This document shows, piece after piece, positions 47,354-57,284 of a DNA stretch of 64,000 nucleotides. The notes beneath the pieces were generated by a model. That model was not told the origin of the DNA. It did not search any database and worked only from the letters and a program-made list of their open reading frames with translations. Location of the stretch: contig JAQUAG010000001.1 of the NCBI GenBank assembly GCA_028687375.1, forward strand, positions 228,664-292,663. The letters are read 5' to 3'. The DNA is from Arcobacteraceae bacterium. GTDB lineage: Bacteria; Campylobacterota; Campylobacteria; Campylobacterales; Arcobacteraceae. The first letter of the stretch is position 1. Each line of letters starts with the position of its first letter. Made by a program: the position numbers and the translations under genes.

Positions 47354-48415
47354 ATGGATAAAATGACACATACAAAATTTAATCTCAATAATTTTTTACT
47401 AGCGATGAGTAGTGGAATTGATTGTGCTGTTGAAAGAAATCAAAACAATATCTCGTATAGCTCTCAACGGGTGGCTTTTATTACTATGAAAATAGCTTCT
47501 TTTAACGATTTTACAAAAAGAAATTTGAGCGATATTTTATCTTTTACTATTTTGTCAAAACATTACACGAATATGAAAAGTTTAGAATTTTTTCCATTTG
47601 ATAATCTTGATATTTTTAGAGATGAGTTGATGAAACAAATTATTTTTTTGGCTGAAACTGTTGAGGAGAATATCGATATAAAAGAGAATTTTATCATTAA
47701 TAAATTAGTAATCATAGAAAAAATAGAAGCTTTAAACATAGATGAAGTAATAAAAGAAAACTTTTTTTATCTTGGGGAATCTGAAAGCTTTTGGCTTGAT
47801 TTGGTTTCTTTGAGGTTGCCTTTTTTTATACTTGATTTTCTTGAAGATACTACACTTGAGATAAGTTATGATGAGTTACTTTTAATTGTAAAAGAGATGA
47901 GTAAAATAGTTTATAGCTATACACAACGAGAATTTAACACAAACCTAATAGATAATCTTCTAAAGATGGCTAAAATATATAACTTTGATAATAAAGATAG
48001 TTCAAGATTGCTTTTGTGTGGATATCTTTATAATATTGGACTGTTAAAAATACCACAAGAGATAATCGTAAAAAAAGGGAAGTTAGAACAACTTGAATAT
48101 GACAAGATGAAATCTGCCCCTTATTATACAAAAGAGATTTTGTCGATGATTTATGGATTTGATGATATAGCAAAACTAGCTTCAAGTTATTGTGAAAAAC
48201 TTGATGGAAGTGGTTATCCATACCATCTTGCTGGAAATGAATTAGCTCTTAAAGATAGATTACTTATCACTCTTTGTTTATATCAAGCTTTAGGTGAAGA
48301 GAGAAATTATAGGAGAATTTTTAGTAAAAATGAGATTTTTAAGATTTTGGAAGATGAAGTAAGTTTTGGAAGAATCGATAGTTCGGTTGTTAATGATTTA
48401 AAAGCTATTCTTTAG
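47354..48415 (+). CDS. degenerate HD-GYP domain protein
   Basis: The 353 residues end in an HD-GYP-shaped domain (about 210-350): LLLCGYLYNIGLLKIPQEII, KKGKLEQLEYDKM, LASSYCEKLDGSGYPYHL and RLLITLCLYQAL. In active HD-GYP phosphodiesterases these read LxHDIGKI, HxxxG, HHExxDGSGYP and DxxDAL. Here the H-D pair is Y-N, the HH pair is S-Y and the last Asp is Leu, so all metal ligands are gone while DGSGYP is kept. It is probably a binding or scaffolding protein. The N-terminal 200 residues are helical and unrecognised. Confidence 0.8.
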   Translation: MDKMTHTKFNLNNFLLAMSSGIDCAVERNQNNISYSSQRVAFITMKIASFNDFTKRNLSDILSFTILSKHYTNMKSLEFFPFDNLDIFRDELMKQIIFLAETVEENIDIKENFIINKLVIIEKIEALNIDEVIKENFFYLGESESFWLDLVSLRLPFFILDFLEDTTLEISYDELLLIVKEMSKIVYSYTQREFNTNLIDNLLKMAKIYNFDNKDSSRLLLCGYLYNIGLLKIPQEIIVKKGKLEQLEYDKMKSAPYYTKEILSMIYGFDDIAKLASSYCEKLDGSGYPYHLAGNELALKDRLLITLCLYQALGEERNYRRIFSKNEIFKILEDEVSFGRIDSSVVNDLKAIL

Positions 48416-48436
48416 ATAGCTCAAATCGTTAAAAAA

Positions 48437-48835
48437 TTATTGACAATTTTTACAAATACCACTTAAAATAACATCCGAATGATTTACTTTAAAATGATGT
48501 TCATTTGATATTTTACTAAAAACACTTGTATCGATACTCCTATCTTCAACATCTCCACAGGCTTCACATTTTAAATGGGCATGACCTTCTTTTATTATCT
48601 CGTAAACCGATTTTGTATTAGGAAGTTTTACTTCAACCAAAAGCTTTTCATCTGTCATAGAATTAATATTTTTGTAAATTGTTGCAAGAGAGATAGAACT
48701 AAATTGTTCTTTTATTTCATTGTATAAAGAATCAATATTAATATGACCATACTTGCTTATAATATGTAAAATAGCCAATCTTTGCGGTGTGGCTTTTAAG
48801 TTGTGTTCTCTTAAGATATCTGTAAATGTATTCAT
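48437..48835 (-). CDS. Fur-family transcriptional regulator (PerR-like)
   Basis: The 132 residues from the ATG at 48835 have the winged helix LKATPQRLAILHIISKYGHINIDSLYNEI and SLATIYKNINSM, then the dimerisation domain with the structural zinc pair CEACGD and the terminal CKNC. The regulatory site includes EGHAHLKCE and EHHFKVNH. An in-frame ATG at 48862 would add nine residues and is less likely. It is divergent from desulforubrerythrin and peroxiredoxin genes, which favours a peroxide-sensing PerR-like role over iron-sensing Fur. Confidence 0.88.
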   Translation of the reverse strand: MNTFTDILREHNLKATPQRLAILHIISKYGHINIDSLYNEIKEQFSSISLATIYKNINSMTDEKLLVEVKLPNTKSVYEIIKEGHAHLKCEACGDVEDRSIDTSVFSKISNEHHFKVNHSDVILSGICKNCQ

Positions 48836-48862
48836 TTTGTAATTATTCCATAAAAAGACCAA

Positions 48863-49000
48863 ATTAGTCCTTTTTAGAGGATAATTATTGTGATATAAGA
48901 ATAGACTTTTATTTTTATCTAAGAATCATTACTCTAAAATTGACAATGGAAAAAAATTATCCATTGATAAAATAGAAATTAAAAATAAGGAAGATCAAAA
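48863..49000. promoter_or_regulatory. divergent promoter region, Fur-family regulator versus desulforubrerythrin
   Basis: Contains an imperfect dyad around 48851-48874 (AAAAAGACC ... AGTCCTTTTT), close to the regulator start, and TTGACA near 48940 followed about 17-18 bases later by a GATAAAAT-type -10, giving the desulforubrerythrin promoter. AAGGAAG precedes the ATG at 49001. The dyad is a candidate binding site for the regulator. Confidence 0.45.
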
Positions 49001-49660
49001 ATGAAAAAGTATCAAACATACAAATGTAACAAATGTGGAAATGTTGTAGAAGTGCAAAATGTTGGTGGTGGAACCCTCTCGTGTTGTGGAGAAGATATGG
49101 AGTGTATCACTACGAATTTAACAGCAGTCAATCTTATGAAAGCATTTGCAGGGGAATCTCAAGCGAGAAATAAATATGATTTGTATGGTGATATTGCGTA
49201 TGAACAAGGATACCATAGAATCGCAAGATTTTTTCACGAAGCTGCTGAAAATGAAAAATACCATGCACGAGCAGAATATAAAGCATATCAAAAACTTGTT
49301 AACAATTATGAAGTAGATTCAACAGCAAAAAATATTATCGCTGCAGCAGAGGGTGAACAATATGAACACGAAACAATGTATCCTGAATTTGAAGCAATTG
49401 CTATTGAAGAGGGATTAAAAGAGATAGCAAGAATGTTAAAAGCAATTGGTAAAGTTGAAGTTGAGCATGAAAAAGAGTATAGAGAATTGTTACAAGCATT
49501 AGAAGATGAAGGATTTTTTGAGTCAGAAGAAGAGGAAGAATGGGTTTGTGAAGTGTGTGGACATATCCATAGAGGTAAAAAAGCTCCAGGTGCTTGTCCA
49601 TTGTGCAGAGTAACAAAAGAGTTTTTTAAAAAAAGAAATAAAGATGTCACTGTAGGATAA
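49001..49660 (+). CDS. desulforubrerythrin
   Basis: The 219 residues comprise an N-terminal desulforedoxin-type iron site (Cys9, Cys12, Cys28-Cys29), a ferritin-like diiron domain (about 42-165, with FAGESQARNKY, EAAENEKYHA, EAIAIEEG and KVEVEHE) and a C-terminal rubredoxin site (CEVCGHIH...CPLC, about 183-202). This three-part form is known from Campylobacter jejuni, where it reduces hydrogen peroxide. It faces the Fur-family gene and is followed by a peroxiredoxin. Confidence 0.94.
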   Translation: MKKYQTYKCNKCGNVVEVQNVGGGTLSCCGEDMECITTNLTAVNLMKAFAGESQARNKYDLYGDIAYEQGYHRIARFFHEAAENEKYHARAEYKAYQKLVNNYEVDSTAKNIIAAAEGEQYEHETMYPEFEAIAIEEGLKEIARMLKAIGKVEVEHEKEYRELLQALEDEGFFESEEEEEWVCEVCGHIHRGKKAPGACPLCRVTKEFFKKRNKDVTVG

Positions 49661-49773
49661 GAATCTTTCATAAATTGTAACTTAAAGGAAAAAGTTTATT
49701 ATTTATGAGTTAAAAAATTAAATTTTTTTTAGATAAACTGTTCAAAATTTAAAAATAAAAAAGGAAATAAAAA

Positions 49774-50370
49774 ATGTTAGTAACAAAAAAAGCTCCAGAT
49801 TTCACAGCAACAGCTGTATTAGCAGATGGTTCAATAGTAGAAAATTTTAATTTAATGAGTAATTTAGGACCAAAAGGTGCTGTATTATTTTTCTATCCAC
49901 TAGATTTTACATTTGTTTGTCCATCAGAAATTATCGCATTTTCTCATAGAATTGAAGATTTTACTTCAAGAGGTGTAAATGTTATCGGAGTATCAGTTGA
50001 TAGTCAATTTTCACACTTTGCTTGGAGAGAAACACCAGTAAATCAAGGTGGTATCGGAAGAATCAAATACCCACTTGTTGCAGACTTAAATAAACAAATT
50101 TCAAGAGATTATGATGTACTTTTCGGTGAATCAGTAGCTCTTAGAGGAAGTTTCTTAATTGATGCAGATGGAACAGTAAGACATGCAGTTATCAATGACT
50201 TACCACTTGGAAGAAATATTGATGAGATGATAAGAATGGTAGATACTATGTTATTTGTAAATGAGCATGGTGAAGTTTGTCCAGCTGGTTGGGTAAAAGG
50301 TGATGAAGGTATGAAAGCTTCAACTGAAGGTGTTGCTGAGTACTTAGCGAAAAATAGCGAAAAATTATAA
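49774..50370 (+). CDS. 2-Cys peroxiredoxin (AhpC/Prx1 type)
   Basis: The 198 residues contain peroxidatic Cys49 in YPLDFTFVCPSEI, GVSVDSQFSHFAW and resolving Cys169 in HGEVCPAGW, so it is a typical 2-Cys thiol peroxidase that removes H2O2 and organic peroxides. A TTTTTTTAGATAAACT segment at about 49724-49739 may be its promoter, very like one upstream of typA. No AhpF is adjacent; thioredoxin is the likely reductant. Confidence 0.95.
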   Translation: MLVTKKAPDFTATAVLADGSIVENFNLMSNLGPKGAVLFFYPLDFTFVCPSEIIAFSHRIEDFTSRGVNVIGVSVDSQFSHFAWRETPVNQGGIGRIKYPLVADLNKQISRDYDVLFGESVALRGSFLIDADGTVRHAVINDLPLGRNIDEMIRMVDTMLFVNEHGEVCPAGWVKGDEGMKASTEGVAEYLAKNSEKL

Positions 50371-50394
50371 TATTTAATTTTTCTCATAATTTAT

Positions 50395-50421
50395 AAGGTG
50401 GTTGGATTTTTCAATCACCTT
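50395..50421 (+). terminator. terminator of peroxiredoxin gene
   Basis: AAGGTGGTTG / CAATCACCTT with one G-T wobble around a T-rich loop, then T7. Confidence 0.88.
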
Positions 50422-50556
50422 TTTTTATTCTTTTTAACTTAAATAAATATTACACTTCAATAACAAAAAAAATAAATTTCACAATAAATAAAGCTTTTTT
50501 TGGATAAACTCCGCGAAAATTAGTCAAGACTAAAATCCAAACAGAAGAGAAAAACA

Positions 50557-52371
50557 ATGAGAGACATTAGAAATATTGCAGTTATTGCGCACGTTGACCA
50601 CGGTAAAACTACACTTGTAGATGAGTTATTAAAACAATCAGGAACTTTCGATGAGAGAACTGAAGCTGGTGAGAGAATGATGGATAGCAATGCTATCGAA
50701 AAAGAAAGAGGGATTACAATTCTTTCTAAAAATACAGCTATTGATTATGAAGGTGTAAGAATTAACATCATCGATACTCCAGGGCATGCTGACTTTGGTG
50801 GAGAAGTTGAAAGGGTACTTAAAATGGTTGACTCTGTTTTATTACTTGTTGATGCTCAAGAGGGTGTTATGCCTCAAACAAAATTCGTTGTTAAAAAAGC
50901 ATTAGAACTTGGTCATAGACCAATCGTTGTTGTAAATAAAATCGACAAACCAGCTGCAGAACCAGATAGAGTTGTAGATGAAGTATTTGACCTATTCGCT
51001 CAAATGGGTGCTACTGATGAACAGTTAGAATTCCCAGTTGTTTATGCAGCAGCTAGAGATGGATATGCTAAAGATAATTTAGAAGATGAAAATAAAGATT
51101 TAACTCCTTTATTCAAAAAAATCTTAACAGAAGTTCCAGTTCCAACAGGAAGTGATGATAATGGTCTTCAACTTCAAGTATTTACACTTGATTATGATAA
51201 CTTTATTGGTAAAATTGGTATCGCTAGAATATTCAATGGAACTATCTCTATGGGTGAAACTGTTATGCTTTGTAAAGCTGATGGGGAAAAAATCAGAGGA
51301 AGAGTTTCTAAGCTTATTGGATTTAGAGGTCTTGAAAGAATGGATATCAAAACTGCAGGTCACGGTGACATTGTTGCTGTTGCTGGTTTTGAAACTATTG
51401 ATGTTGGAGATTCTTTATGTGATCCAGCAAATCCTATGCCACTTGACCCAATGCACATTGAAGAGCCAACTTTATCTGTAACTTTTGCAGTAAATAACTC
51501 TCCGCTTGCAGGAACTGAAGGTAAATATGTAACATCTAACAAACTTCAAGAGAGACTTGCAGCTGAGATGAATACAAATATTGCTATGAATTATGAGCAA
51601 AAAGCAGAAGGAAGTTACGAAGTAAATGGAAGAGGTGAGCTTCAAATTACTATTCTTGCTGAAAATATGAGAAGAGAAGGTTATGAATTTTCAATTTCAA
51701 GACCACAAGTTATTACAAAAATTGAGAATGGTGTAAAAATGGAACCATTTGAGCACCTTGTATGTGATATCCCTACGGAATATTCAGGTGGTGTTATTGA
51801 AACTCTTGGAAAAAGAAAAGCAGTTATGACAAATATGATCCCTATGGGTAATGACCAAACAAGAGTTGAGTTTGAAATTCCTGCACGTGGGCTTATTGGA
51901 TATAGAAATGAATTCTTAACTGACACTAAAGGTGAGGGTGTTATGAATCACTCGTTCTTAGAATTCAGACCATATTCTGGAACAGTTGTAAGTAGAAAAA
52001 ATGGTGCTTTAGTTTCTATGGAAAATGGAGTAGCAACTGCATATTCAATATTCAACCTTCAAGATAGAGGTGGAATGTTTGTTAAACCACAAGATAAAGT
52101 ATACGATGGTATGGTTATCGGTGAGCACGCTAGAGAAAATGACCTTGATGTAAATGTTATCAAAGGGAAAGCACAATCAAATGTAAGAAGTAGTGGAGCT
52201 GATGAAGCTATTAAACTTGTACCTCCTAGAGATATGTCTTTAGAATTAGCTTTAGAGTGGATTGAAGATGATGAACTTGTGGAAGTTACACCTGTTTCTA
52301 TTAGAATAAGAAAAAGAGAACTTGACCCAAGTGCTAGAAAAAGAGCTGCAAAGAACTCTAAAAACTCTTAA
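50557..52371 (+). CDS. typA: ribosome-binding translational GTPase TypA/BipA
   Basis: The 604 residues start with the GTPase domain: P-loop AHVDHGKT, switch region [31 protein letters not shown] and NKIDKP. EF-G-like domains II-V follow, then the BipA C-terminal domain ([37 protein letters not shown]). Involved in ribosome assembly and stress adaptation. The next gene, sixA-like, starts six bases after its stop. Confidence 0.97.
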   Translation: MRDIRNIAVIAHVDHGKTTLVDELLKQSGTFDERTEAGERMMDSNAIEKERGITILSKNTAIDYEGVRINIIDTPGHADFGGEVERVLKMVDSVLLLVDAQEGVMPQTKFVVKKALELGHRPIVVVNKIDKPAAEPDRVVDEVFDLFAQMGATDEQLEFPVVYAAARDGYAKDNLEDENKDLTPLFKKILTEVPVPTGSDDNGLQLQVFTLDYDNFIGKIGIARIFNGTISMGETVMLCKADGEKIRGRVSKLIGFRGLERMDIKTAGHGDIVAVAGFETIDVGDSLCDPANPMPLDPMHIEEPTLSVTFAVNNSPLAGTEGKYVTSNKLQERLAAEMNTNIAMNYEQKAEGSYEVNGRGELQITILAENMRREGYEFSISRPQVITKIENGVKMEPFEHLVCDIPTEYSGGVIETLGKRKAVMTNMIPMGNDQTRVEFEIPARGLIGYRNEFLTDTKGEGVMNHSFLEFRPYSGTVVSRKNGALVSMENGVATAYSIFNLQDRGGMFVKPQDKVYDGMVIGEHARENDLDVNVIKGKAQSNVRSSGADEAIKLVPPRDMSLELALEWIEDDELVEVTPVSIRIRKRELDPSARKRAAKNSKNS

Positions 52372-52377
52372 CTATCT

Positions 52378-52866
52378 ATGAAACGGTTATATCTTATACG
52401 GCATGCTAAGTCAAGCTGGGAAGATATAACTTTAGATGATTTTGAGAGACCATTAAACAAAAGGGGGCTAAAAGATGCTCCTTTTATGGGTCAAATTTTA
52501 AACAATAAAAAACTTATCATTGATATCATAATATCAAGTTCTGCAATTAGAGCAAAAGAAACTATAAAACTTATTAATAATCAATTGACTCCCCCTTTAA
52601 ATATTATTTATGATGAAAATATTTATGAAACTACATTGGATATTTTGGAAGATGTAATTAAAAGTATAGATAATAAATATGAAAGTATTTTTTTATGTGG
52701 ACATAATCCAAGTTTGAATATGTTTGTAGAAAAATATATTCAAATGGGGGATAATATACCAACTTGTGGCATTGTAGGAATTCAATTTGAAATTGATACT
52801 TGGAATACAATAAATCCAAAAAAAGCAAAAAAAATCTTTTTTGAGTACCCAAAACTTTACAGATGA
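52378..52866 (+). CDS. sixA: SixA-like histidine phosphatase
   Basis: The 162 residues have the RHG signature LIRHAKSSWED (catalytic His in the first ten residues), ERPLNKRGLKDAPFMG, SSAIRAKET and LCGHNPSLN with the second catalytic His. It belongs to the branch-2 phosphohistidine phosphatases. The substrate could be a phosphohistidine protein or a small phosphate ester. It overlaps the YchJ gene by four bases (ATGA). Confidence 0.88.
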   Translation: MKRLYLIRHAKSSWEDITLDDFERPLNKRGLKDAPFMGQILNNKKLIIDIIISSSAIRAKETIKLINNQLTPPLNIIYDENIYETTLDILEDVIKSIDNKYESIFLCGHNPSLNMFVEKYIQMGDNIPTCGIVGIQFEIDTWNTINPKKAKKIFFEYPKLYR

Positions 52867-53273
52867 AATATTCAGTAAATTCATTATGCCCTTGTGGAAG
52901 TGGTATCAAATATAAAAAATGTTGCCAACCATTTCATAATGGAAAACTACCAAAAACAGCATTGGAACTTATGAAGAGTAGATTCAGTGCATTTACTTTT
53001 TCAAATGTAGCTTACATAATAAAAACAACACATATAGAAAACCAAGATTTTACAATTGAGATAGATAATTGGAAAAAAGATATTTTAGAATTTTCAAAAA
53101 ATACGTCATTTGATAAATTAAAAATTTTAGAATTTGTTGATGGGATAGAAGAATCTTCTGTTACTTTTGAAGCTACATTATTTTCAAATCAAAAAGATAT
53201 AAGTTTTACTGAAAAAAGCACATTTTATAAAGTAGATGGAATGTGGCTTTATCATAGTGGAGAGTTTCTTTAG
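52863..53273 (+). CDS. YchJ/SEC-C motif protein
   Basis: The 136 residues begin with a zinc-binding SEC-C motif (CPCGSGIKYKKCCQPF) then LELMKSRFSAFTFSNVAYIIKTTH and an NTF2-like alpha/beta region, as in YchJ proteins. Function unknown, although SEC-C motifs bind SecB or other proteins. Translationally coupled to sixA. Confidence 0.87.
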   Translation: MKYSVNSLCPCGSGIKYKKCCQPFHNGKLPKTALELMKSRFSAFTFSNVAYIIKTTHIENQDFTIEIDNWKKDILEFSKNTSFDKLKILEFVDGIEESSVTFEATLFSNQKDISFTEKSTFYKVDGMWLYHSGEFL

Positions 53274-53342
53274 TTTATGTGAATGTGGGATTAAGTCACA
53301 TTTCTATAAAATATTTTTCCAAAATGACACTAGGAACTACAA

Positions 53343-54542
53343 ATGCAATATACAAAAAACTTTTATCAAATTAAGTCAAATGATGAGATATTTGAAAAAA
53401 TAAAAGAGGAAAAAACTCATATTGGTTACTACAACCTTCCTTCTCAAGATACAACGGAAATAAAAGAATTTGCCAAAACAGTAAAGCAAAAAGATATTGT
53501 AATCCTTGGAATTGGTGGAAGTAGCCTTGGAACTTATGCTATACACAAGTTTTTACAACATAAAGAAAATGATAAAAAACTCCATTTTTTGGAGACAACT
53601 GACCCTTTGGATATGGATTATAAAATAGGTAAAATAGATTTAAATGATGCTCTTTTTATTGTGATTAGTAAGTCTGGAACTACTATTGAAACGGTTAGTA
53701 TTTTAAAATATCTCCATTCTTTGGTCAAAATTGATAAAGAGAATTGTATCGTTATTACTGAAAGTGATAGTAAGTTAAATGATTTTGCAGTTCATAATGA
53801 GATGAAAAGATTTTTTATCCCTAAAGATGTAGGGGGAAGATTCTCTGTATTTAGTCCAGTGGGACTTGTCCCCTTGGCAATTATGGGATTGGATATTGAT
53901 AATATTTTAAATGGTTGCAAAGAGGTAAACAGTAGTTTTTTTGAAAAAAAAGAATTTTATGATGAGATTATGCATAAAGCTAGGTTTATTGTTGAAAATA
54001 AAAATAGATTTAATATCAATGTAATTTTTTCATATTCATCACTTCTTGAGGGATTTAATAAATGGTATATTCAACTTTGGGGTGAAAGTCTTGGTAAAAT
54101 AAATATTAACATGACAAAGCAAGGATTAACTCCGATTGGATTACTCGGACCAATTGATCAGCATAGTTTTTTACAGTTAATCGTTGAGGGGAAAAGGGAT
54201 AAAACTGTTACTTTTATTAAAATAGAAGATTTTCAAAATGAGATTACTATCCCTGCTATTTCACTTTATGGACTTGAAGAACTTGATTATATAAATAATC
54301 TCCCATTTAAAAAACTTATAAATGAACAAGCAGATGCGACTATTGAAGCTATTGAAAGTTTAAGAGATATCCCTTGCGATGTGATAACTATCAATAGAGT
54401 TGATGAATACAATTTAGCAAAATTGATGTTTAGCTATCAACTTCTTACATCAGTTGTTGGAAAATTTGTACAAATAAATACCTATGATCAACCAGGAGTT
54501 GAAACAGGGAAAATAATACTTAAAGAGAAATTACAAGGATAA
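53343..54542 (+). CDS. pgi: glucose-6-phosphate isomerase
   Basis: The 399 residues are short compared with E. coli Pgi (about 550) but match Campylobacter-size enzymes. They contain LGIGGSSLGTYAI, FIVISKSGTTIETVS, DVGGRFSVFSPVGLVPLA, LTPIGLLGPIDQHSFLQL and the C-terminal QPGVETGK with the catalytic lysine nearby. Interconverts glucose-6- and fructose-6-phosphate. pglB starts two bases after its stop. Confidence 0.95.
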   Translation: MQYTKNFYQIKSNDEIFEKIKEEKTHIGYYNLPSQDTTEIKEFAKTVKQKDIVILGIGGSSLGTYAIHKFLQHKENDKKLHFLETTDPLDMDYKIGKIDLNDALFIVISKSGTTIETVSILKYLHSLVKIDKENCIVITESDSKLNDFAVHNEMKRFFIPKDVGGRFSVFSPVGLVPLAIMGLDIDNILNGCKEVNSSFFEKKEFYDEIMHKARFIVENKNRFNINVIFSYSSLLEGFNKWYIQLWGESLGKININMTKQGLTPIGLLGPIDQHSFLQLIVEGKRDKTVTFIKIEDFQNEITIPAISLYGLEELDYINNLPFKKLINEQADATIEAIESLRDIPCDVITINRVDEYNLAKLMFSYQLLTSVVGKFVQINTYDQPGVETGKIILKEKLQG

Positions 54543-54544
54543 AA

Positions 54545-56683
54545 ATGTCAATCTCACAAAATAAAAAAATTATACTTTATATCATTATCGCTTTTGCTTT
54601 TAGTTTTGCTACAAGGTTAATTTGGGTAAATGATTTTAAAGATACGGAACAGTTTAAATTTAATAATGAATTTATGATAAATACAAATGATGGATATATT
54701 TGGGCAGAGGGAGCTAGAGATATATTAGCAGGCTCCCATCAAGAAAATGATCTTTCACCTGTTGATAGTGCTGCTTCTATTTTAACCGCAATTATTGTTA
54801 AAATATTACCATTTCAATTTGAAACAATTATTTTTTATATGCCAGCTTTTTTGGGTTCTCTTTTGGTTATTCCTCTTATCCTGATAGGGCAAAGTATTCA
54901 AAAAGCTGAAGTTGGCTTTATAGCAGCACTAATAGCTAGCATTGCTAATAGTTACTACAATAGGACAATGGTTGGATACTATGATACAGATATGCTAAAC
55001 ATTGTATTACCAACTATTCTCCTTTGGTCACTTATTTGGGCAATTCGTACAAAAGAGGATAAATATATCCTTTTTATGGCACTAGATATAGTTGCGTATA
55101 GATTATGGTATCCTCAAAGTTATAGTTTAGAATTTGCATTTTTTGGATTGATTGGACTTTATGTAATCTATCAATATTTTAAAAAAGAGGATTTTAGATT
55201 TAACTTTGCACTCCTTACTTTTATGATGTTTGCAATGATGGGACTAGATGGGATTTATAGAGTTGCTATAGTGCTTATTTTATTTGGTTTTATGAAGTTT
55301 AAAAATGAACTTTTTATTAAATATCTCAAATATATATTTTTATTATCACTTGTATTATTTTTTGTAGCAGGTGGTTTTGACCTTATTTGGAATCAATTAA
55401 AAGCATATGTTTTTAAAGATGCTGTTTCAGTGACTGGGGATGATTTAAAACTTCATTTTTATACAGTTGCACAAACAGTAAGAGAAGCTGGACAGATTTC
55501 ATTTACTACTTTTAGTGAAAGAATTAGTGGGCATACTATCACATTTTTAGCTTCATTGATTGGTTATATATGGCTATCTATTAGATTTCCTATTATGCTT
55601 CTAGGCTTGCCTTTAGTAGGTCTTGGATTTTTAGCACTTTTTGGAGGGCTTCGATTTACAGTTTATGCAGTTCCAGTTATGGGACTTGGAATTGGATTTT
55701 TAATTGTCGAATTTTCAAGAATGATAACAGATGGAGTTTTTTCAAATGGAAATAAAATAGCACAAACTATAGTAGGAATACTACTAACTATAAGTGTTTT
55801 GGTTCCAAATATCAATCATGTAAAAGAATATAAAGTCCCAACAGTTTTTTCTAAAGATGAAGTAGTTGTATTAGATAAACTAAAATCAATTGCAACTAGA
55901 GAGGATTATGTTGTTGGATGGTGGGATTATGGGTATCCAATTCGATATTATGCAGATGTAAAAACTCTTAGCGATGGTGGAAAACATAGTGGAGAGGTGA
56001 ATTTCCCTACAAGTTTTGCTCTTACTAATCCACAAGATGTAGCAGCTAAAATGATACGACTTGATGTTGAGTATACCGAGAAAAAGTTTGCACTTAAAGA
56101 GAATGAGATAGATAAGAATAGAACAAATATAGCTTCTATGACTTTAAATAATGGATTTAAAGATACAAATGATTTTCTTCTTGCTCTTAGTGGTGATATT
56201 AAAATGTTACCAAAAACAAGAGATGTGTATTTGTTCTTACCAAATAATATGTTAAATATCTATCCAACTGTAAAACTTTTTTCAAATCTTGATTTGATGA
56301 GTGGAATGATGGGGAAAAATCCATTTTTTTATAAAACGTCAGAATTTAGTGAAACAGCTGAATTTATAGAGCTTGGGAATGGAGTTCGATTATCTAAAAA
56401 AGATGCCAGTATGCAAGTTGGTCAAAATAGTATTAAGCTTAAAAGATTTGTAAAAACAGAGTATATTTCAAAAGAAAAACTTAATGTAAATGTACAAAAT
56501 GTAGCTTATGATGGGGAATTAAATGTGATTTATATGTCAAATTATCATCAGTTTCTAGTTGTGGATGAGGATACTTATAATTCAACTTATTTTCAATTAT
56601 TTGTCCTAGAACAGTATGACGATACACTTTTTGAGCCAACGATTTTAACACCATTGCTGAAAATTTATAAAATGAAAATATAG
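54545..56683 (+). CDS. pglB: STT3/PglB oligosaccharyltransferase
   Basis: Transfers a lipid-linked glycan to asparagine in D/E-x-N-x-S/T sequons in the periplasm. The 712 residues have about 13 membrane helices up to residue 435, the metal-binding TNDGYIWAEGARD near Asp49, GYYDTDML, and the catalytic acceptor motif WWDYG at 459-463, then a periplasmic C-terminal domain. No glycan assembly cluster is present here, unlike the Campylobacter pgl locus; pgi before and pabA after are unrelated. Confidence 0.95.
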   Translation: MSISQNKKIILYIIIAFAFSFATRLIWVNDFKDTEQFKFNNEFMINTNDGYIWAEGARDILAGSHQENDLSPVDSAASILTAIIVKILPFQFETIIFYMPAFLGSLLVIPLILIGQSIQKAEVGFIAALIASIANSYYNRTMVGYYDTDMLNIVLPTILLWSLIWAIRTKEDKYILFMALDIVAYRLWYPQSYSLEFAFFGLIGLYVIYQYFKKEDFRFNFALLTFMMFAMMGLDGIYRVAIVLILFGFMKFKNELFIKYLKYIFLLSLVLFFVAGGFDLIWNQLKAYVFKDAVSVTGDDLKLHFYTVAQTVREAGQISFTTFSERISGHTITFLASLIGYIWLSIRFPIMLLGLPLVGLGFLALFGGLRFTVYAVPVMGLGIGFLIVEFSRMITDGVFSNGNKIAQTIVGILLTISVLVPNINHVKEYKVPTVFSKDEVVVLDKLKSIATREDYVVGWWDYGYPIRYYADVKTLSDGGKHSGEVNFPTSFALTNPQDVAAKMIRLDVEYTEKKFALKENEIDKNRTNIASMTLNNGFKDTNDFLLALSGDIKMLPKTRDVYLFLPNNMLNIYPTVKLFSNLDLMSGMMGKNPFFYKTSEFSETAEFIELGNGVRLSKKDASMQVGQNSIKLKRFVKTEYISKEKLNVNVQNVAYDGELNVIYMSNYHQFLVVDEDTYNSTYFQLFVLEQYDDTLFEPTILTPLLKIYKMKI

Positions 56684-56697
56684 GAATAGGAAATAGA

Positions 56698-57267
56698 ATG
56701 ATTTTAATGATTGATAATTACGATAGTTTTACTTACAATATTGTGCAGTATTGTTTAGAACTAGGAGCAGATTTAAGAATAATACGAAATGATGAGATGA
56801 ATATTGAAGAGATAAAAGCTTTAAATCCACAAAAAATTATCATCTCTCCAGGACCAGCAACTCCAGATGATGCAGGGATTTGTCTTGAAGCTATCAAAGT
56901 ATTTGGGGAAACTATTCCAGTGCTTGGGATTTGTTTAGGTCATCAAGCAATTGCTCAAGTGTACGGTGGAGAGGTTATAAGAGCTCCCAAAATGATGCAT
57001 GGCAAAACTTCAAGAATAGAAGTACTTTGTGATGATGTGATATTTGATGGATTACCAAAAGAGTTAACAGAAACAAGATATCACTCTTTAACAGTAAATC
57101 AAAAAAATCTTCCAAGTAATATCATCATAACATCAAAATCACTTGATGATAATGAGATAATGTCTTTAAGAATCAAAGATAAAAATGTGTATGGAGTGCA
57201 GTTTCATCCAGAGTCTATAATGAGTGAATATGGACATGAGATGTTAAATAACTTTTTAAAATTGTAG
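56698..57267 (+). CDS. pabA: glutamine amidotransferase, anthranilate/aminodeoxychorismate synthase component II
   Basis: The 189 residues show MIDNYDSFTYNIVQYC, ISPGPATPDDAG, the nucleophile in VLGICLGHQAIA, RYHSLTVN and the FHPESI histidine-glutamate pair, fitting TrpG/PabA. No trpE or pabB is adjacent, so whether it serves tryptophan or folate synthesis (or both) cannot be decided; PabA is used because no trp genes are near. Confidence 0.88.
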   Translation: MILMIDNYDSFTYNIVQYCLELGADLRIIRNDEMNIEEIKALNPQKIIISPGPATPDDAGICLEAIKVFGETIPVLGICLGHQAIAQVYGGEVIRAPKMMHGKTSRIEVLCDDVIFDGLPKELTETRYHSLTVNQKNLPSNIIITSKSLDDNEIMSLRIKDKNVYGVQFHPESIMSEYGHEMLNNFLKL

Positions 57268-57284
57268 GTTACAACTTTTTAAAA

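Noticed and set aside
34875..48415. Prophage or genomic island
   Set aside because: No integrase, transposase, tRNA attachment site or phage structural genes were found; the toxin-antitoxin genes alone do not prove an island.
53278..53303. Crp-like site ATGTGA...TCACAT before pgi
   Set aside because: The half-sites are 13 bases apart instead of six, so it does not fit a Crp site; it may be a weak hairpin.
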